Assembly (NCBI RefSeq): GCF_036370855.1
Contig: NC_088117.1
Coordinates: forward strand, 9,424,001 to 9,488,000
DNA from: Dromaius novaehollandiae
Lineage: Eukaryota; Chordata; Aves; Casuariiformes; Dromaiidae
DNA length: 64,000 nt
Reading direction: 5' to 3'
Shown: piece by piece, positions 13,501-27,200 of the stretch
How the letters are laid out: every line of letters begins with the position of its first letter
How positions within the stretch are numbered: position 1 is the first letter of the stretch
Translations under genes and position numbers: made by a program
The notes under the pieces: generated by a model
Seen by the model: only the letters and a program-made list of their open reading frames with translations
Told to the model about the DNA's origin: nothing
The model's database searches: none

Positions 13501-16500
13501 TCATGTGAGTAATGCTTGCAGGATTAAATCTTTGACTTGAAACTTCACCTGTTTACTGTGATGGTGGGTCCATATGTATCAGAGATTTTGGAATCGCTAC
13601 TGCAGAATTTTAACTGCATTGCATCTGAAAATTGTCTCTGGAAGTGGGATCACTTCAATGCATCAAGATTTTTCAGATCAGACTAGAAAATCACAAGGTT
13701 CCTCCTGGCCTTGAGTCTGTGAATAAATAGGATTGCCTTCTTTCATATATCACTAGCAGTAACGCAACAGCAACCCAACTTGACAATTTTGTTGCTGATT
13801 TAGATCAGATGTAGCAGAACTGGATTCTGCCATCTTTGAGTTGTCTCTAGAGGGCTACTAGGAGGAAGCCATAAAAAACACAGTAAATTGTGCATTTGAG
13901 ATCACATGAAGTAGAAGATGGGCTTAGTAATTTGATTCATTTTATACCTAGCTTTTTTCAAGAACAGAATTCATTTTGAAGACTCCTAAGCAGGATCGGC
14001 TCCAGCCCGCTACCACGCGCGTGCAAGACATCCGTAACACATCAGAAGTGGAAAGAGACGGAAAGCAAATAAGTGTTCTAAATTGTTCTGCATCGTGTAG
14101 CCTTTCCGTTTGGAGAAGTACTAAATAGCAACGGAGCCTTTTTTCGAGGCAGCGTTTCTGCACCTTCAGGCAGGCGGGAGGGAGGGATGTAGGTTAGCGC
14201 GGGCGAGAGCACCTGCCTGCGGGTGGGAGGGGGCCAGGCTGTTACCACACCTGTGATTTCAGCAAGATTTGTTGGGAAGATCGACCAATAAATACAGAGC
14301 CTGTGCTGCAGCCCCTTAGAGGGGGGAGGAAGAACAGACATTGTGCCAGCTATTTTCATTATTTATGCAGAAGAGGAGATATTTCAGGAAAACAGAGCCG
14401 AGCCATGAGTGACAAGGTATCTTTCCAGAGCATAGGGTGCAGGCAAATTGCACTGAGGCTGACAGCTTTTTAATGTAGAGTCTCTATTTCACTGAATTAC
14501 TGCATGTTGGCATTTTGAAAGTACAAGATGACCTATTTATTAGCTGTGAATCAAACAGAAATTACATGCTAGAAAATAAAAAAAGTTGTATGTTTCCTTC
14601 CAGCTGGTAAGGTGCTTATCCTACAGAAATAATATATACATAAAACCAATAAACAAAGGATCATCAGTCACAAAGCACTAAATTTAATGTTGCAGGAGCC
14701 ATATTCATCTTGTAATATTGCAATTGCATCTGCTTCTTTCCTTACTTGTGATGTAATGTTAAATGTATATATGTCATAATACTTTAAATTTCACTAGCCT
14801 TATTCTGCTTAGGTGCCCATCATCCTCTTTCCTTTTGAAGGGGGCAATACCAGCTTGGAGAATTGGCTTCAGAGTGACATGTATCTCGGAGCAATACAAA
14901 ACAGGTCCCCAACATCAAGCTTTTGCTATTCCTAGCTGTCCTCTCCAGGCAAAGTCTCCTTCCCTATGTATGGATCAGGGACAGAGATGCCCCTGGTCTG
15001 AGGATGCCAGGCTATCCCATGGAGAGGCAGTCCCATCTCTCAGTACACGCACTCTCCTTTTAGCTCTCAAAGATCCCAGCCAAGCTTAAACATGAGATGC
15101 CCAGCCTCACCTGCAGTGTGGAAAGCAGCACATTACAAAGTGAGAACATAATTGCCGTGACCAGCAGCGATGGGTGATTTTCTACAGAGGATTATACGAT
15201 ATGCAATATCTATCTTGCTGTGCCGCTGTCGCTTCTAAATCCAGCCATCCTGGAAAACCCAGGCACAAGTTGTGTATAGAGAAGAGTTCCTACAGCACAT
15301 GGGACAGGCAGGTGCACATCACTCATTGGAAGTCTCTCCACCACAGATGGATACGATTCTCTCATCTAACCTACGAGCCCCTCCACCCCAAATGCTATCG
15401 TTCTTATTTTTCATTGGACAATGATGCCTTATTTCATTAGAGATGGCCTCATCCTGTGGCTTTCAGTCAGTATCTGTAGGTCAGCAATAGCTGCTGAATC
15501 TCAGCCCCTCAGTTCTGCAGCAGTCCTCCATGTTCCACCATTAGAAGAGCATCTCTTGCTAAGAGAAAAGTGTGATGTTTACTGCTGTTTTAAAAATGTA
15601 GGAGACACACACAGCCCTTGGGCTTATCTGTGTTGTTGCAAAATAGTTGGGATTTACACACATTTTCCCATACAAGGAAACCACAGGTTTCTTTTACTCA
15701 GAAAAAAAAAAAAGCTGGCTATCAATTTACCAAGACGACTAAGCATCACGTCTTAGGCATGTATTTTTGGCCTGGAAGGACGTGTCCTGTCCTGGCCCCT
15801 CTTCCCCTTCCCGCTTGTGAAAGGGCAGTACCACAACCCCGCGAGGAAGGGAACTAGATACCAAACTAAATACTAGGAGCTGCCCAAGCCATGCAAAAAG
15901 AGCATTACCTTGGGGTAAAGGTGAAAACAGGAGGAAAAGCTGCCAAAACAGTCCGAATAGCAACCCTCGGCTTGCCAAAGAGGCAAATGCCACATGTGAA
16001 AGAAATAGGCACACAATACGCACAGGTTGTCATTTGAAGAGTGGAAATTCAGCCTCCACAGGGAACTTTGATGCTTGTGATTTCGACAAGCACTAGGAGA
16101 AAGGAAAAAAAAAAAAGCTAAAATTATTGAATTTGGCAACTGACATTCCCATGAAAGTTCCTGCCTTCTCCTCCCTTGATTTCTAAACATAAGCACTTCA
16201 TTTTAAGGAATAAGTTGCAAGCATGAATGCCCAAGCCCAAACCTGCAGCAGGCTTAAATGTAGCTTTCTGAATGCATTTCATACATCTTTTAGCTGAGAA
16301 AGGAAAGAATTATTTACTTCTCATTTTTTTACTCTAAGTAATGCAACCATGAACCTGAAAGGCAATCCCTACACAAAAAAGGCCAATGCATGGAATAGGA
16401 TGTGGAGAAACATTCAAGAGCGACATAGAAACAGAGTTGCTGCAAGTATGCAAGAGTGCAGAAGTCGTAATCTGATGTGCGGATTGAGGCATGCCACCGG

Positions 16501-17279
16501 CAAGCTGTAAATACCAAAATCTGCGTATCACAGCAAGTAGGTGGCCTCATTTCCCTCCTTAGTCAATCCATTCTGTTCCCCCTCCCCTTCCTCAGTAAGG
16601 GGACAAAGTCTTCGTGTCACACTGCGTGGCTTGGATGTTGTTTTCATGATTAGAGCAGCAGGCTTTGCCTCAGAGATGAAATGATTGCTGACTCTCTTCT
16701 TCTCATTAAGCTTGCCTGCATTTTGGACCGTCGAGGCTTTGCTGGCTCCGCGTCTCACGCTCTGCTTTGAGAATCCCCGGCATTCATAAAAGTGAAGCCA
16801 GCTGAACCTCTGCGACTCTTACGTTACTGAGAAAAGTCTAATATGGATTTTTATCACACATGCAACAACATTTTTGTTTTTAAAAAATAAAACTTAAAAG
16901 CACAAACTGGTCCATCCTTAGACAGGAGATTATCCTACCCAAGCCCAAACTTATCCTGACTTTGTCACAACCAAACAGGCACTTGAACCTGCAGTAAGCA
17001 ATAACCTCCCAGTAGTTTTCATCTCTACTAGTCCATCCATGTAGCACAGAAGAAAGAGTGACATGAAGAATGCTGGTCAAGCTAACTACTTCAGAAGGAA
17101 ATGAAGAGGAAGAAAAATACTACAGAATTCCTGTTGACTCAACTGAAACCCATTAGCAGAGGCATGTAGTGAACTTTATAACTGCATCTTTGGCTCTGCC
17201 ACTTTGCCCTTCTGTGGGTGCCAACACAGTATCTTTCATGAACCTTTGATTCGTATCAGCCTTGTAATCAATCAGTACC
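10511..17279. other. Long non-coding stretch with scattered enhancer-like blocks
   Basis: No coding exon can be supported. Enhancer-like texture (AT-rich, unique, with homeodomain cores) is seen at 12520-12820, 13020-13150 and 14220-14420; the last holds the E-box CACCTG near 14210 and a CCAATAAATA box near 14285. Simple sequence: A12 runs at 15712-15723 and near 16107. Open frames at 11677-11976 overlap on opposite strands and are treated as chance. Confidence 0.4.
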
Positions 17280-17280
17280 T

Positions 17281-17345
17281 CATGGATATATATATATCTG
17301 GATACACACACATATACATATATTAATTATATTTCTATAATTTCC
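17281..17345. repeat. AT-rich simple sequence with short TA and CA dinucleotide runs
   Basis: A short (TA)n run near 17287-17297 is followed by CACACA and ATATAC segments and a TAATTATAT stretch. It is a degenerate microsatellite within intronic DNA. Confidence 0.6.
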
Positions 17346-17689
17346 AGCCTTGTCAGTATAGTATCTACTTCCTCCAAATAGCTGGATAAAGAATGTTTTA
17401 AAATACACGTCGAGTCGAGTACCTTTGAAATACAAGCAGGGTAGTTATTTCAGCGTTATACATGTTCATTTCTTCAGAGTTAACATATAGGATCTTCTGG
17501 AAAAAAAATACATTAGAAATATTTAATTGATCACTTGACATTATTTCAGTCCCTCCGTGTTGATTCCTGAATGATAAAACTTAACACAACTCTTTTTTGC
17601 TTGAATTATCTTCCAGCTCTTGCATATATACAAGCTACATGCTGTAATGCAAGGCTCATACATTCGTCTTAGTAATTTATCTCATTTCC

Positions 17690-19255
17690 TTTGGAATGGT
17701 GTCCCTCAGTGGCTCAGAGAAAGTGGAGCGGTTGTTTTAATAGATTTGAGTTTTATCTGCCTCTCTATTTGCAGCAGGGCATAATAATAATAAATTATGA
17801 TACTAATAAGTAGGTTGTGCAGAATGGACTACAGTGGTACCACTTCCCTCCCCCTCCAAAAAAGTAATTTATAGGTACATTCTTGTGACTTTAGGGGTGT
17901 AATAAATTATCAGGGTTCGTTTTTCCATCCAATTTGAGGCAGTGCAGCTGTGTTTTGCAAGCAATAAACTCTCGTGTTGTATTTCTTAGCTAAGCACTGA
18001 AAAACACAGTGTGATTTTTTTCCCTCCCTTCCCAATTATTGTTGCAACGCCTGGTAGCTTCTCTGTAGTTAAGGGTTTGCCAGTGCTTCTATTATAAACC
18101 TCAATTTTCAGGGGCCTATAACTTTGCTCTTTTAAATCATAGAGGACTAGAACTTGGTGTACATCTCTGTCAATCTATGTCTTTTTAACTAAGAGAAAAC
18201 AAAATTTTTTTAAGGATTCCAGAACTCCCAAATTGAAGCCACATATGGAAGTCAGAGATCTGTGGATGAAAGTATCTAGTAACGCTTGGATACCTCTTAA
18301 GCTCCTGGTAAAGCCCATGAGTGCCTCAAATCTTGCACATATCTTGAAGCAGTATTTGGTTCTTAATCTCTTTCATTTTTGACTCAGTGGACAAGAAGGG
18401 TAGTGCCACATGCTGCTTTTCAGCTGGAAGGTTTGGGGTCAGATATGACTCAACCGTTTGCAGAAGCTCCCCAAAGGTGATGCCCCGTCTTTGCAGCGCT
18501 GACCTAGCGGTGCAGCATGCTGAAAATACAGAAGGTCTCAAGGAAGCAGCAGCCTACGTTCTTTGGGACTAGGCAACCATATCGACCAAAATACCATCAT
18601 AGGGCCTTGGAGTTCAAGGAGAGATTAATGTGGACCTGGTTTCCATCCCCGATACCCTGTCTGCATTCACCCCGATGTGAGCAAGTGTCAGACGAGGGGG
18701 GAAAAAAAGGGGGAGAAGTTACAATAACACTAGAATTGCATGGTCTCTCTCTCAACCATGGAGACCCTGTGCAGAGAGGTACAGTACATGGTTAGCTCTG
18801 CCAGCAAATAGTGCATTCCTCCTTCCCCTCTGCAAAACTTTAGTGAATGGAAAAAAAAAAATCCCACCGTTTTCACCATGAGGATTTTGTACAGATACAA
18901 TTACAGCCCGTTTGTTTTGGATGGGCACTGCTCTGCAGTAGGAGACCAAGCACCTTCGAGCAGGAGCAAGTAAAACATCAGTGGAGTAAAAATTACCCTG
19001 GGTTTCTAGGGTGCTCTCAGGGGGAGCATCGTGCCAGGAAAAGAGCAGCTTGCGGCCCCTTTGTGCAGCCGCCTCTTCCAGCCGCTGTCACATCAGGCCT
19101 TAGCAGCCGCGCTAGACTAATGCTTCTGCTAAACCAGCCTTCTACGTGATCAGCAATTAAGCTGTGAAGTCAGCCCCTTAATATTATGTTAACATAGTTC
19201 AGTATATTAAATGTAAAACAAGTCATAATTTTTAAAGGTACCTCGGCTTACTGAG
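17690..19255. other. Non-coding with AT-rich candidate regulatory block
   Basis: 17690-18130 is AT-rich with several TAAT cores and is free of repeats apart from a short ATA tract near 17779. 18320-19150 has small open frames on both strands without splice support. No gene is recognised. Confidence 0.35.
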
Positions 19256-19261
19256 TTTAAA

Positions 19262-19400
19262 TGAAGGCAGCAGTAGGACTATCACAGCCATATGCAAATC
19301 ACCTGCATTTTAAAGCTAACAATAGATTTTGCTTTATTGTTTTGGCATTTAACGAGTGGGAAAATAATAAATTAAGCCACATGGGGAATCCCTGGTGCTT
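19262..19400 (+). promoter_or_regulatory. Candidate element with octamer abutting an E-box
   Basis: The octamer ATGCAAAT at 19292-19299 is followed directly by the E-box CACCTG at 19300-19305. AT-rich homeodomain-type sequence follows. POU and bHLH or zinc-finger E-box factors are the natural candidate binders, so this is a plausible enhancer core. Confidence 0.35.
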
Positions 19401-19787
19401 TTACAAACTGAAGCAGTGCCCATTTGGAGAGAGAACATTCCCCATTTTTCTCCCTAGCTGCATTTCTCTTAACCCACCCCCTTATTAAAGCTTATAGGGC
19501 AAAATTCTCCTCTCCTATTCCTCTGGCGGTTCTCGGTCCGTGTTCTGCTCTCCCCACCTTCCTATAGCTGCCTCTCGGCGAGCTCTCTCTGCTGACAGGG
19601 AGCAAAATAGGAGCAAAGGCTGGTGAGGCCATAGAAGAACAGTGTTATAGTTTGAGGATGGTTAAAATAGCTATTAGAGCACAGACAGCTTTTTCTGCCT
19701 ATTGCAATAGGGAACATAGTTGGCAACTACCAATATAAGGTCTATAGAAGAGACAGCTAGGCTAGGGTCAGGTCAACAATAAGCAGG

Positions 19788-19831
19788 ATCCATGAAAATA
19801 ATGAAATATCCATGAAAATATCCATGAAAAT
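19788..19831 (+). repeat. Short tandem repeat, 12-bp unit ATCCATGAAAAT
   Basis: Three exact copies lie at 19788-19799, 19808-19819 and 19820-19831. The last two are directly adjacent and the first is separated by 8 bp that repeat part of the unit. It looks like a recent local duplication. Confidence 0.85.
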
Positions 19832-22800
19832 AATAGGGCCTCTGCATCTGCCTATTGAGCCCCCGTGCCAGGTACCATCCGCGATATTAGCAGCTGCCTC
19901 GTTGCTCAGTGAGGTGGTGTTTGCTTGGAGTTGTGTAACCAAAAGGAGGAAGGGGATGAACATCTCAGTAAGATGACCTCTCTGGTTAGAAGCACTTTGG
20001 AGAAGGATGTTATTGCATTGCACAGCACGTGCAGGAAAAAGAGTAATATTTTGGTTTTAGCTCATTCAGCTCTTACTGATCAGAGCCGTGAGCCAAAATT
20101 CAGGCTCAGCTGTGAAGATGTTGATTGTCTCATGCTGATTTAACAGACAGGTGTTCATCTTCCAAGTGACAATATTTTGCTCACTTCTTGGTAGGCTTGA
20201 AACGTAGCTGAAAACAGATCACGTCATGGATGCTCACTCCTGAGCTTCATCCTAGGCGTGTCTTCTCCAGGCCATGTTTTTGCAAGCCACCAAAGGGAAA
20301 TACGCTGCTTTGCTGCCCACACAGTTCGTGTGCTGGGACTAAGTGCAGAATTTCCCTACGCAGAACAGTTGCGCTAGCACCTTTCACACGTTTGCTCCCT
20401 GTATTAACTATGGGAAGTATCAATTATACATGTCCATGAACATATCCCTGTATCTGCTTTCCCCCAGAAACACGGTTTCATCAACACCAAATGATGTGAT
20501 AGAAATTAGGAACAAAGGTAAAACAGCCAGCCTAAAGTGAACGTGACACTAGCAGCATTAACTAGCAACAGAAAAATGCCAGGGAGAGCGAGAATTTAAA
20601 CAAAAAAAGACAACAGGAATGTAGAGAAAATACTTTGAATGGAAACCTGCAAACCTCACATGAGTTCTGAGCACACCTAGGGATAGTTCATCGGCTCCCA
20701 TCTTGTAGTTCTGCACAATCTTTTATAAAAGCCCCTGCAGTCTTACGGCGCAGCTCTGCTTTCCACCACGTCTCCGGTTTGTCCTGTTCAATACATTTTG
20801 TCTATTGTCTACAATATTTGCGCTTACATGCTTGCCACATGGGGAAATTGTAGATAGAGGGTTTGCGCAGCACTCGGAATACATAAAGTGCTGTGTAAGT
20901 GCTAAGGATTACGGTTATTTTCATAACAATTCGACTTGTGTTTGAAGTCAGGGGTGGCTGGTGGCTTAACCAGACACGCAGAACACGCGCAAAAGTCCAA
21001 TTACCTTCACAGCTCCAAAGCTCTTACAAACACTAATGCATTAATCATTGTAAAACTAAGAGATAAGCACTGGTCTGTGCTCCTGGCTCAACTCAGCACG
21101 TATCCTGGCTGACACCAGGAGCTATACTAGCCCTCTAGGCCATTTATCCCCATTGCACAGGAAAGGAAACCAAACCACAAAGTACCTCCGCGAGCAGTCC
21201 AGGTCTCACACCCCAGACGTCCCTTTGGGAAACCTGATCCCAACTCTCCGTTCAGGAAGAAGCACGTCCCAGGCTGACATCCAGGAGAAGCTGGACTCAG
21301 TCCTCCAAGTGATGATTTTTATTAACCTGTTAGAAAATCCAGATGCTGCTCAAAACACAGAAGGTCTAAAAATGACATGGGAATAAACATGGAAGGGCTA
21401 AACACTGAAAGAAGTGTTTGATTCTGTGATAGATGTGCAAATACACAAAAGCAAGCTGGCTTTAGAAAGCGCTTTGAATGTCTCTTTAAAAAAAAAAACA
21501 TTAAAATACCGATTCCCCCTATTATTTTTCAATAATACAAGTGCAGCACAGAACAACTCACTAGTGCCACAATCTAGTTTTTCATTTCTGTTTTTGTTTC
21601 ATGCTTCAATATCTTCTTCCAGCTGCTCATGTCTCCTTTTCCTTCTCCTCACTTTGATCTATTAGTTTTCCACAGAAATGGGGTTTATAAATCATTGTAA
21701 TGCAGCCCTGGGAAAGACGGTGCTTAGTGCAGGGAGAAATACATTGCAGCTAACAGCCACGGCAGGGAGGAAAACTCTCACCTCGTAGCGGGGCTTTGGC
21801 GACAGGTTACTGATGGCGCTTGGTTATTTTATGTCTGCATTCATGCCATCGGGGCAAGGCCGCAGGGAGCACTGCCTGCACCCCCTTCGCAATATTTCAA
21901 GCTTTCTTCTGCAGGCAAAAACAAACGCTCCGGGGCTCGCAGGGGAAGGGGGGAGGAAAAATTGCAGGCAGAAGGGGAGGGAAGGCAGGACAGGTGGGGA
22001 TGGATCACTTAGTTCCCACTTTTGCGAGATCGCATCTTTTTAAAAAGCGACATCTGTCTCTAACACACCTTGGAAAGATGCAAATTTTATGCAAGTCTAA
22101 TCCGTTGGTAGCAGCCACAGGATCCAGCTCTCCCAGAACATTTCAACCACTTCGTACCAAAGCTTTTGTGTTTCCACCTTGCACTTCAACTTTGTTGCCG
22201 AAGGCCCGTGGTCACTGCTGACCTCCGGCATAGCTGCAGCTCGACGTCAGGATGTGTGGGAGGGGGAGACCCGCTGCCAAAACCTGGGCTTCTGCCCCAT
22301 AATCCCCCTCCGGTTTTGTCCCATTTTGGCCCCCATGAGAGCGGGCACAGCTGCACCATTCAAAAAAAATCTTTTGGCCTCTGTGTTTGAATCCTAAGGG
22401 TTGGGGTCCCTTTTCTGGTCAGGCTTCTGAACGCTGGCCCCAGCTGTTAGAAAGAAAGCAATACCAGATGCAAAGCCGGGAGCACCGCAAAGCCGGACAC
22501 CACGTCACTGAGCAAGCTCTGAGCAGCCCTTCCAGGACAAGGCGATGGAAGGGCTGCAGCAGCGCTTGCAGCGTGACACCGCAGGCAGCCGGCAGCCTGG
22601 GATGAGGGTTCGAGTGTCCCATCAGCAAAGGGAGGTCCTCCAAACCCCCTCCCACAAACAAGCATAAGCACTACATGCAAAAAAACCAACACCAGCTATA
22701 GCAGGTGAGACACAGCTCTGTCAGCAGTTGTTTAGGAACTAATCACTTGCCTTAGGGTGTGGGATGGATAGAGGAACCTACTTCCAACCCTGTTTATTTA

Positions 22801-24230
22801 ATTAGGGAAGAAATTTCCGTAGCCTCCTAAAGCAGCAGTCTCCCCTACAGACCCTTTCAAGCATCTGCTGTGTTTTTAGGATCAGCAGCTCGTAATAAGA
22901 CGACCCCAGGCAGGCACACCATCTTTTAGGTTCGAAAGCACACAAAAGAGACACCATGCTGGAATCGTACCTATATCTTTAACAAAGCATTACCCCCTCC
23001 TCACCCTCTTCCCCATAATTGCCTTGTTATTGTCATTGGTGCCATTGTTCATTGGCTCCTCCGTAGAGAGGCCCAAGGGAGCAGTTCTGCCTTAGCTAAA
23101 CCAATATCTCCTGCAATAACCCCCTGCAGTTTCCCCTTTGCTACCCCGCGTTGAATAAATCCTCCATCTCTGTTTGCTGAATGATCATAAAGATATGATT
23201 GAAGTTTCAGATTTATGGTTTCCTCTGCATCGAGGAGCAACGCCAATAATGCCCGAGCTTGTTTGCTGACTGCTTTGGACAGGATATAAGTAAAGGGAGA
23301 TTTGTAAGAGCAGACGTAGAAATGCAAAGAGGAAAGCGTGGTATTATCCGTACGCGCAGTGCGCACACATGCAGTCACGTGTCGGGGTTTAATTCACACA
23401 CACTTGCAGAGCATCCTCCATCCACGGGCCTCACCGCGATTCAAACACCCAGCAAGGTGTGTGCGCAATATTTTACACTAACAGCAAATCTGTCTTGAGT
23501 AACCACACAAGGGACCCACAAGAATTGGTTGCCTAGTAAAGGAGGATCTTAGCTAAAGATCGAATGCAATTGTACTGGAAACTACCCTAAAGTGGTTACT
23601 GGAGGCTGGGGGAGGGTTGTGTAATGAAGCAGTCCTTAGCGTTCGCTTCATTCTTTAAATACCTCGAGATCCCTCCGGACCGTGTAAATGCAATCCTGTG
23701 GGTGCCAGGGATGGGCTTCGAGGAGCTCTGAGAAACCCTCTTGCTCCTACGGGAGCAGAGAACATCCCAGCTGCTCCCTCTGACCAAAGCCCCGGCTTCC
23801 AAAAAGGCAGCCAAAGAGGCGTTATGCTTCACAAAAAAACCACTGCCCCGCGAGGACACCGAGCGTTGCGTCTTCCCCTTGGAGGCAACAGGCTCGAGGA
23901 GCAGAACGGGGGACTGGTGCACGTGCTGCGAACTTTGAGCTGGGGATGGTTGCCACCTTCCCCCCCCTCCTTCCAGGGACCTGCTGTCTTGGCCGGGGTG
24001 CCCAAACCCTCCTTTGGCCCTCAGCCCCGTCCCCCGCAGCACGTAGTGGGACATTTCAGAAAATCAACAGTTGCTGGGACGCTTCACCCGAAGCGCTGCT
24101 GACCTGAAAGAGCTTCCCAAATACATTCTCCACAACCTTGGGGCCACGGCAGATTTGCTCTTCACCGATTCACAGCCATTTATGCTCATTTGCTTCTCAA
24201 CAGAAACCTATAAAACTCTTACAGCATGAC
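19832..24230. other. Non-coding stretch, mixed composition
   Basis: No exon can be supported. An octamer ATGCAAAT lies at 22078-22085. 21800-22620 and 23690-24110 are of higher GC with open frames on both strands that I attribute to composition. 22960-23260 is non-repetitive and enhancer-like. No mobile element is recognised. Confidence 0.35.
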
Positions 24231-27200
24231 GCAGTCCTAAATTAAATGCATTTTAACATCCCTACATAACAAGGGAGTCTTTGCTCTTTTAAATTAATGC
24301 ATGGAGCTGAGAAGGGGACCTTTCCTGGAAAATGTATTTCACTTTCTTTGGAGACAGAAAACCTCATCTCTTTCCACCTTGTCTGAGAGCAAAGATTGTG
24401 TGTTATAATGAGGATTTTGTAATAACGAGAGCATTGTGTGTTAGACTAGCTACAAAGTGAACAGCAAAGAACAGAAGACTTCTGTGAACAGCAGTGTTTG
24501 TGTGATGTATGGTAATATTTTTCCTTAGTGCATTACAAAAGAAAAAAGCAAGATAAAAATATCTTCCATTTTCTCCCTAATTTGTAGTTTTCTGGTGTTA
24601 GCAAGGCTTATAAGACACATGCTCCCAATTAGCTGCTCCTCTTAATTTAAATGCTTCATAAATTATCTCCTGCGCTTGTGGATTATCACTTCATAATGCG
24701 AGTTAGCATTTAAATAAATAGCTGCGATGTAGGAAATTAGAGAGGTTTACAGTCTGAGGCAGCGGCATAATGAAGGAAAATACCACAGCAGCTGAACAGG
24801 GGCTGGGAGAGATGTGATGAGACAGAGATTTTTTTCCTTTACCTTTTAGCAACCAAATTTGGACTGCAGCAGGGAAAATATGGGTCAGAACTCCAGCAGA
24901 GCAGGCTCCTTTCGTAATGGCTGAGTACGAGGGAACATAGAGAATTCTTAAGCACATAAAACATCTGATTTAGCAAATACGATGCAATTACGAAGAGACT
25001 TTTCAGAGCCAACTCTTGCCTGCCTCACGAGAGTAGCCCCTTTGAAAGCAATTGGGCTACTCATGTACATCAGCTGAGCAATATTTGCCCCCTCATGTTT
25101 TAGCTTTTCGAAAAAATATAGGAGCAAAGAGAAACAGCAGAATGGAGCAGAGCTGAGATTCTAGTGAAACCATTTGGTGGGGATAGCAGGGAGGGAATCA
25201 GGTGTAGGATTAAAGAGAATTTTGTAAAAAAAAAAAAAAAATTAAAGTATGTCAAAGATAACGAGCATTAATTTGTAACCCAAATACCTCTTGCCATGTT
25301 TTCAACTTCATTAATAAGACCAGCCCACAGACAATGATAGCTCTTTTAAAAATAGGCAGCAACATCCCAGTGCTACTTCAATCCAGTTTCACAATTATTC
25401 TCATAAATGTAGAGAATTAGGAAGGCAAAGCAGGACAGGAAAAAAAACCTCATGACAACTCCTTGGGGGACTAAGGCTCTCATCAGCATTTGCTGGTCTT
25501 GCCTTTGGTGTCAACTGCTTTTTTTCCTCCACAAGAGGAATTTCTGGCAAGTTCCTGCCAGTGGTCAATCACTCAACTCCCGTTGACTTGTCCAGGAGCT
25601 AAAGACATTGGGGTGCTCATGGGCGTAGGACTGTCCGTGTCTGCATTGCAGACAGCCCTGGGTTGAGCACTGCAGCTCTCGGGGAAGTTCAGCTATTATA
25701 GCTCCTCGCTCACTCACACGGAGAAGTCCCAAAATGTCAAAATCGTGGATATTTTTTTCAAAAAACACATGAAAATCATAGAAGCCTTGACAGCCTTGAC
25801 CAAAGTCCAGCCTTAGGCAGGAGTAAAGTTATTAGTTACATTATTTCCCAGAGAAATAGTCTGACACATTAGGATTTCACAGTAACTGGCTCTAAGTGTA
25901 ATGGGCAAGGTGTGATTTTGCTCACTAGGTTTTGCAGTTAAATTTTAGCATGTTGAATACATTTTGCTGTAGGACAGAGCAAATGATTTGGGCAGATTCT
26001 TGCAGTAGCACAAGACCCTCTGTGCTTAATAGGACTTCTGTCTAGCTGACAGCACAATTTGGGTCTTCACTGTAGTTAATATACTTTAAGAGCGGGGGTC
26101 AAATTGTCTCATCATTTACATTCATACAACCTGCTAATCCCAGGAGAACTGCAGAGCTAAAGCTCAAGACAACCTGTAACTGACTCAATTTTCTGTTTGC
26201 TTAGCAGATTTCAGCTAATTTTTCTAGCAAGCTGCCCCAAATTGCTCATGGTTAGAGGCTCAGCTCTTCCCAAGTCAATAGGGCTGAACATGGGCAACTG
26301 GGCTGAAGCCCGTGGTATGGAGGTTTCCACCTGGACCTCTCAGGATGCCTTAGTGGAGTCTCTAGCTGTTGAGAGTGAAAAAGGGGCTCATCTCACTCCA
26401 ACCAAAATCGGAAAGGCTACAGGGGCTCTTCCTCCCATAGTTTCCAGCCAATAAAACAAGGTTGCGTGGGCCAAACTGTCGCCCTGGTCACAGCTCTGCA
26501 ATGCCATTGTTCTCTGTGGCGTATTCGCATCCCCACTGCCATCACCTTGTGCCTTCTGCAGCAACCAGTGGGTTGGCACAAGCACCACTGGTTTCTTCTG
26601 AGCTCAGAGCCTGATTAGCCTCTTGTGCTGGGGTAGGAGCACGCAGGATCCAGCTGGTCTTTCCTAGCTGCAGAGGCTCTTCAGGTCTAAGAAAAATGCA
26701 GTAAATGCTGAAGGCAGGACATATGATTGGAGACCCAGGCACCAGATCCCTTCAGAGAGATGGTGCCACTTTTTACAGAATCACCTTTTATTCTAAAAGG
26801 GCATTTTAAATAATAAAGCTGGGAGCTGCCGCATATATCTTTCCAACTGATCTACTAATCATATTTCTTCAAATTTTATATCCCTGACCCTTGTAAAGGG
26901 ATTGCAAGGAAGGCGTTTTTTAAGCTGCATTTTAATAAGTCAATATGAAAGCTCAAAATTATTTAAAGCTGCTTAAATAGGATTATATTTGATTTCTTAT
27001 GGGAATAGTGGGGGATAGTCTAGTAAAGACATTCTGTCCTGCTGAGGTTTTATTACATTAAAGAAACAGCATCCTATTTTAACAGCAAAAACTTTTATCT
27101 ATTCTCTAATGAAAATGGAGATTATTCGGTGCCTGAGGTGGCTGAAGTTGGTAAGTTCCTACATCTGTGATTAGAGATCAGAGCTTCTCCTCGAGTGAAA

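Noticed and set aside
21414..21440. GATTCTGTGAT segment resembling the tail of avian CR1 elements
   Set aside because: Only one copy of the tail-like motif and no CR1 body recognised upstream.
22078..22130. Open frame with an N-P-L motif reminiscent of the expected CFAP77 N-terminal exon
   Set aside because: The flanking residues do not match the expected motif and no phase-0 donor follows.
23698..23780. Second N-P-L containing frame considered as the missing exon
   Set aside because: No donor after the motif and no family context.
27105..27150. Possible CFAP77 5' exon ending at GTAAGT 27151
   Set aside because: Good donor and phase-0 open frame, but no convincing acceptor or start context and no family motif in the encoded peptide.
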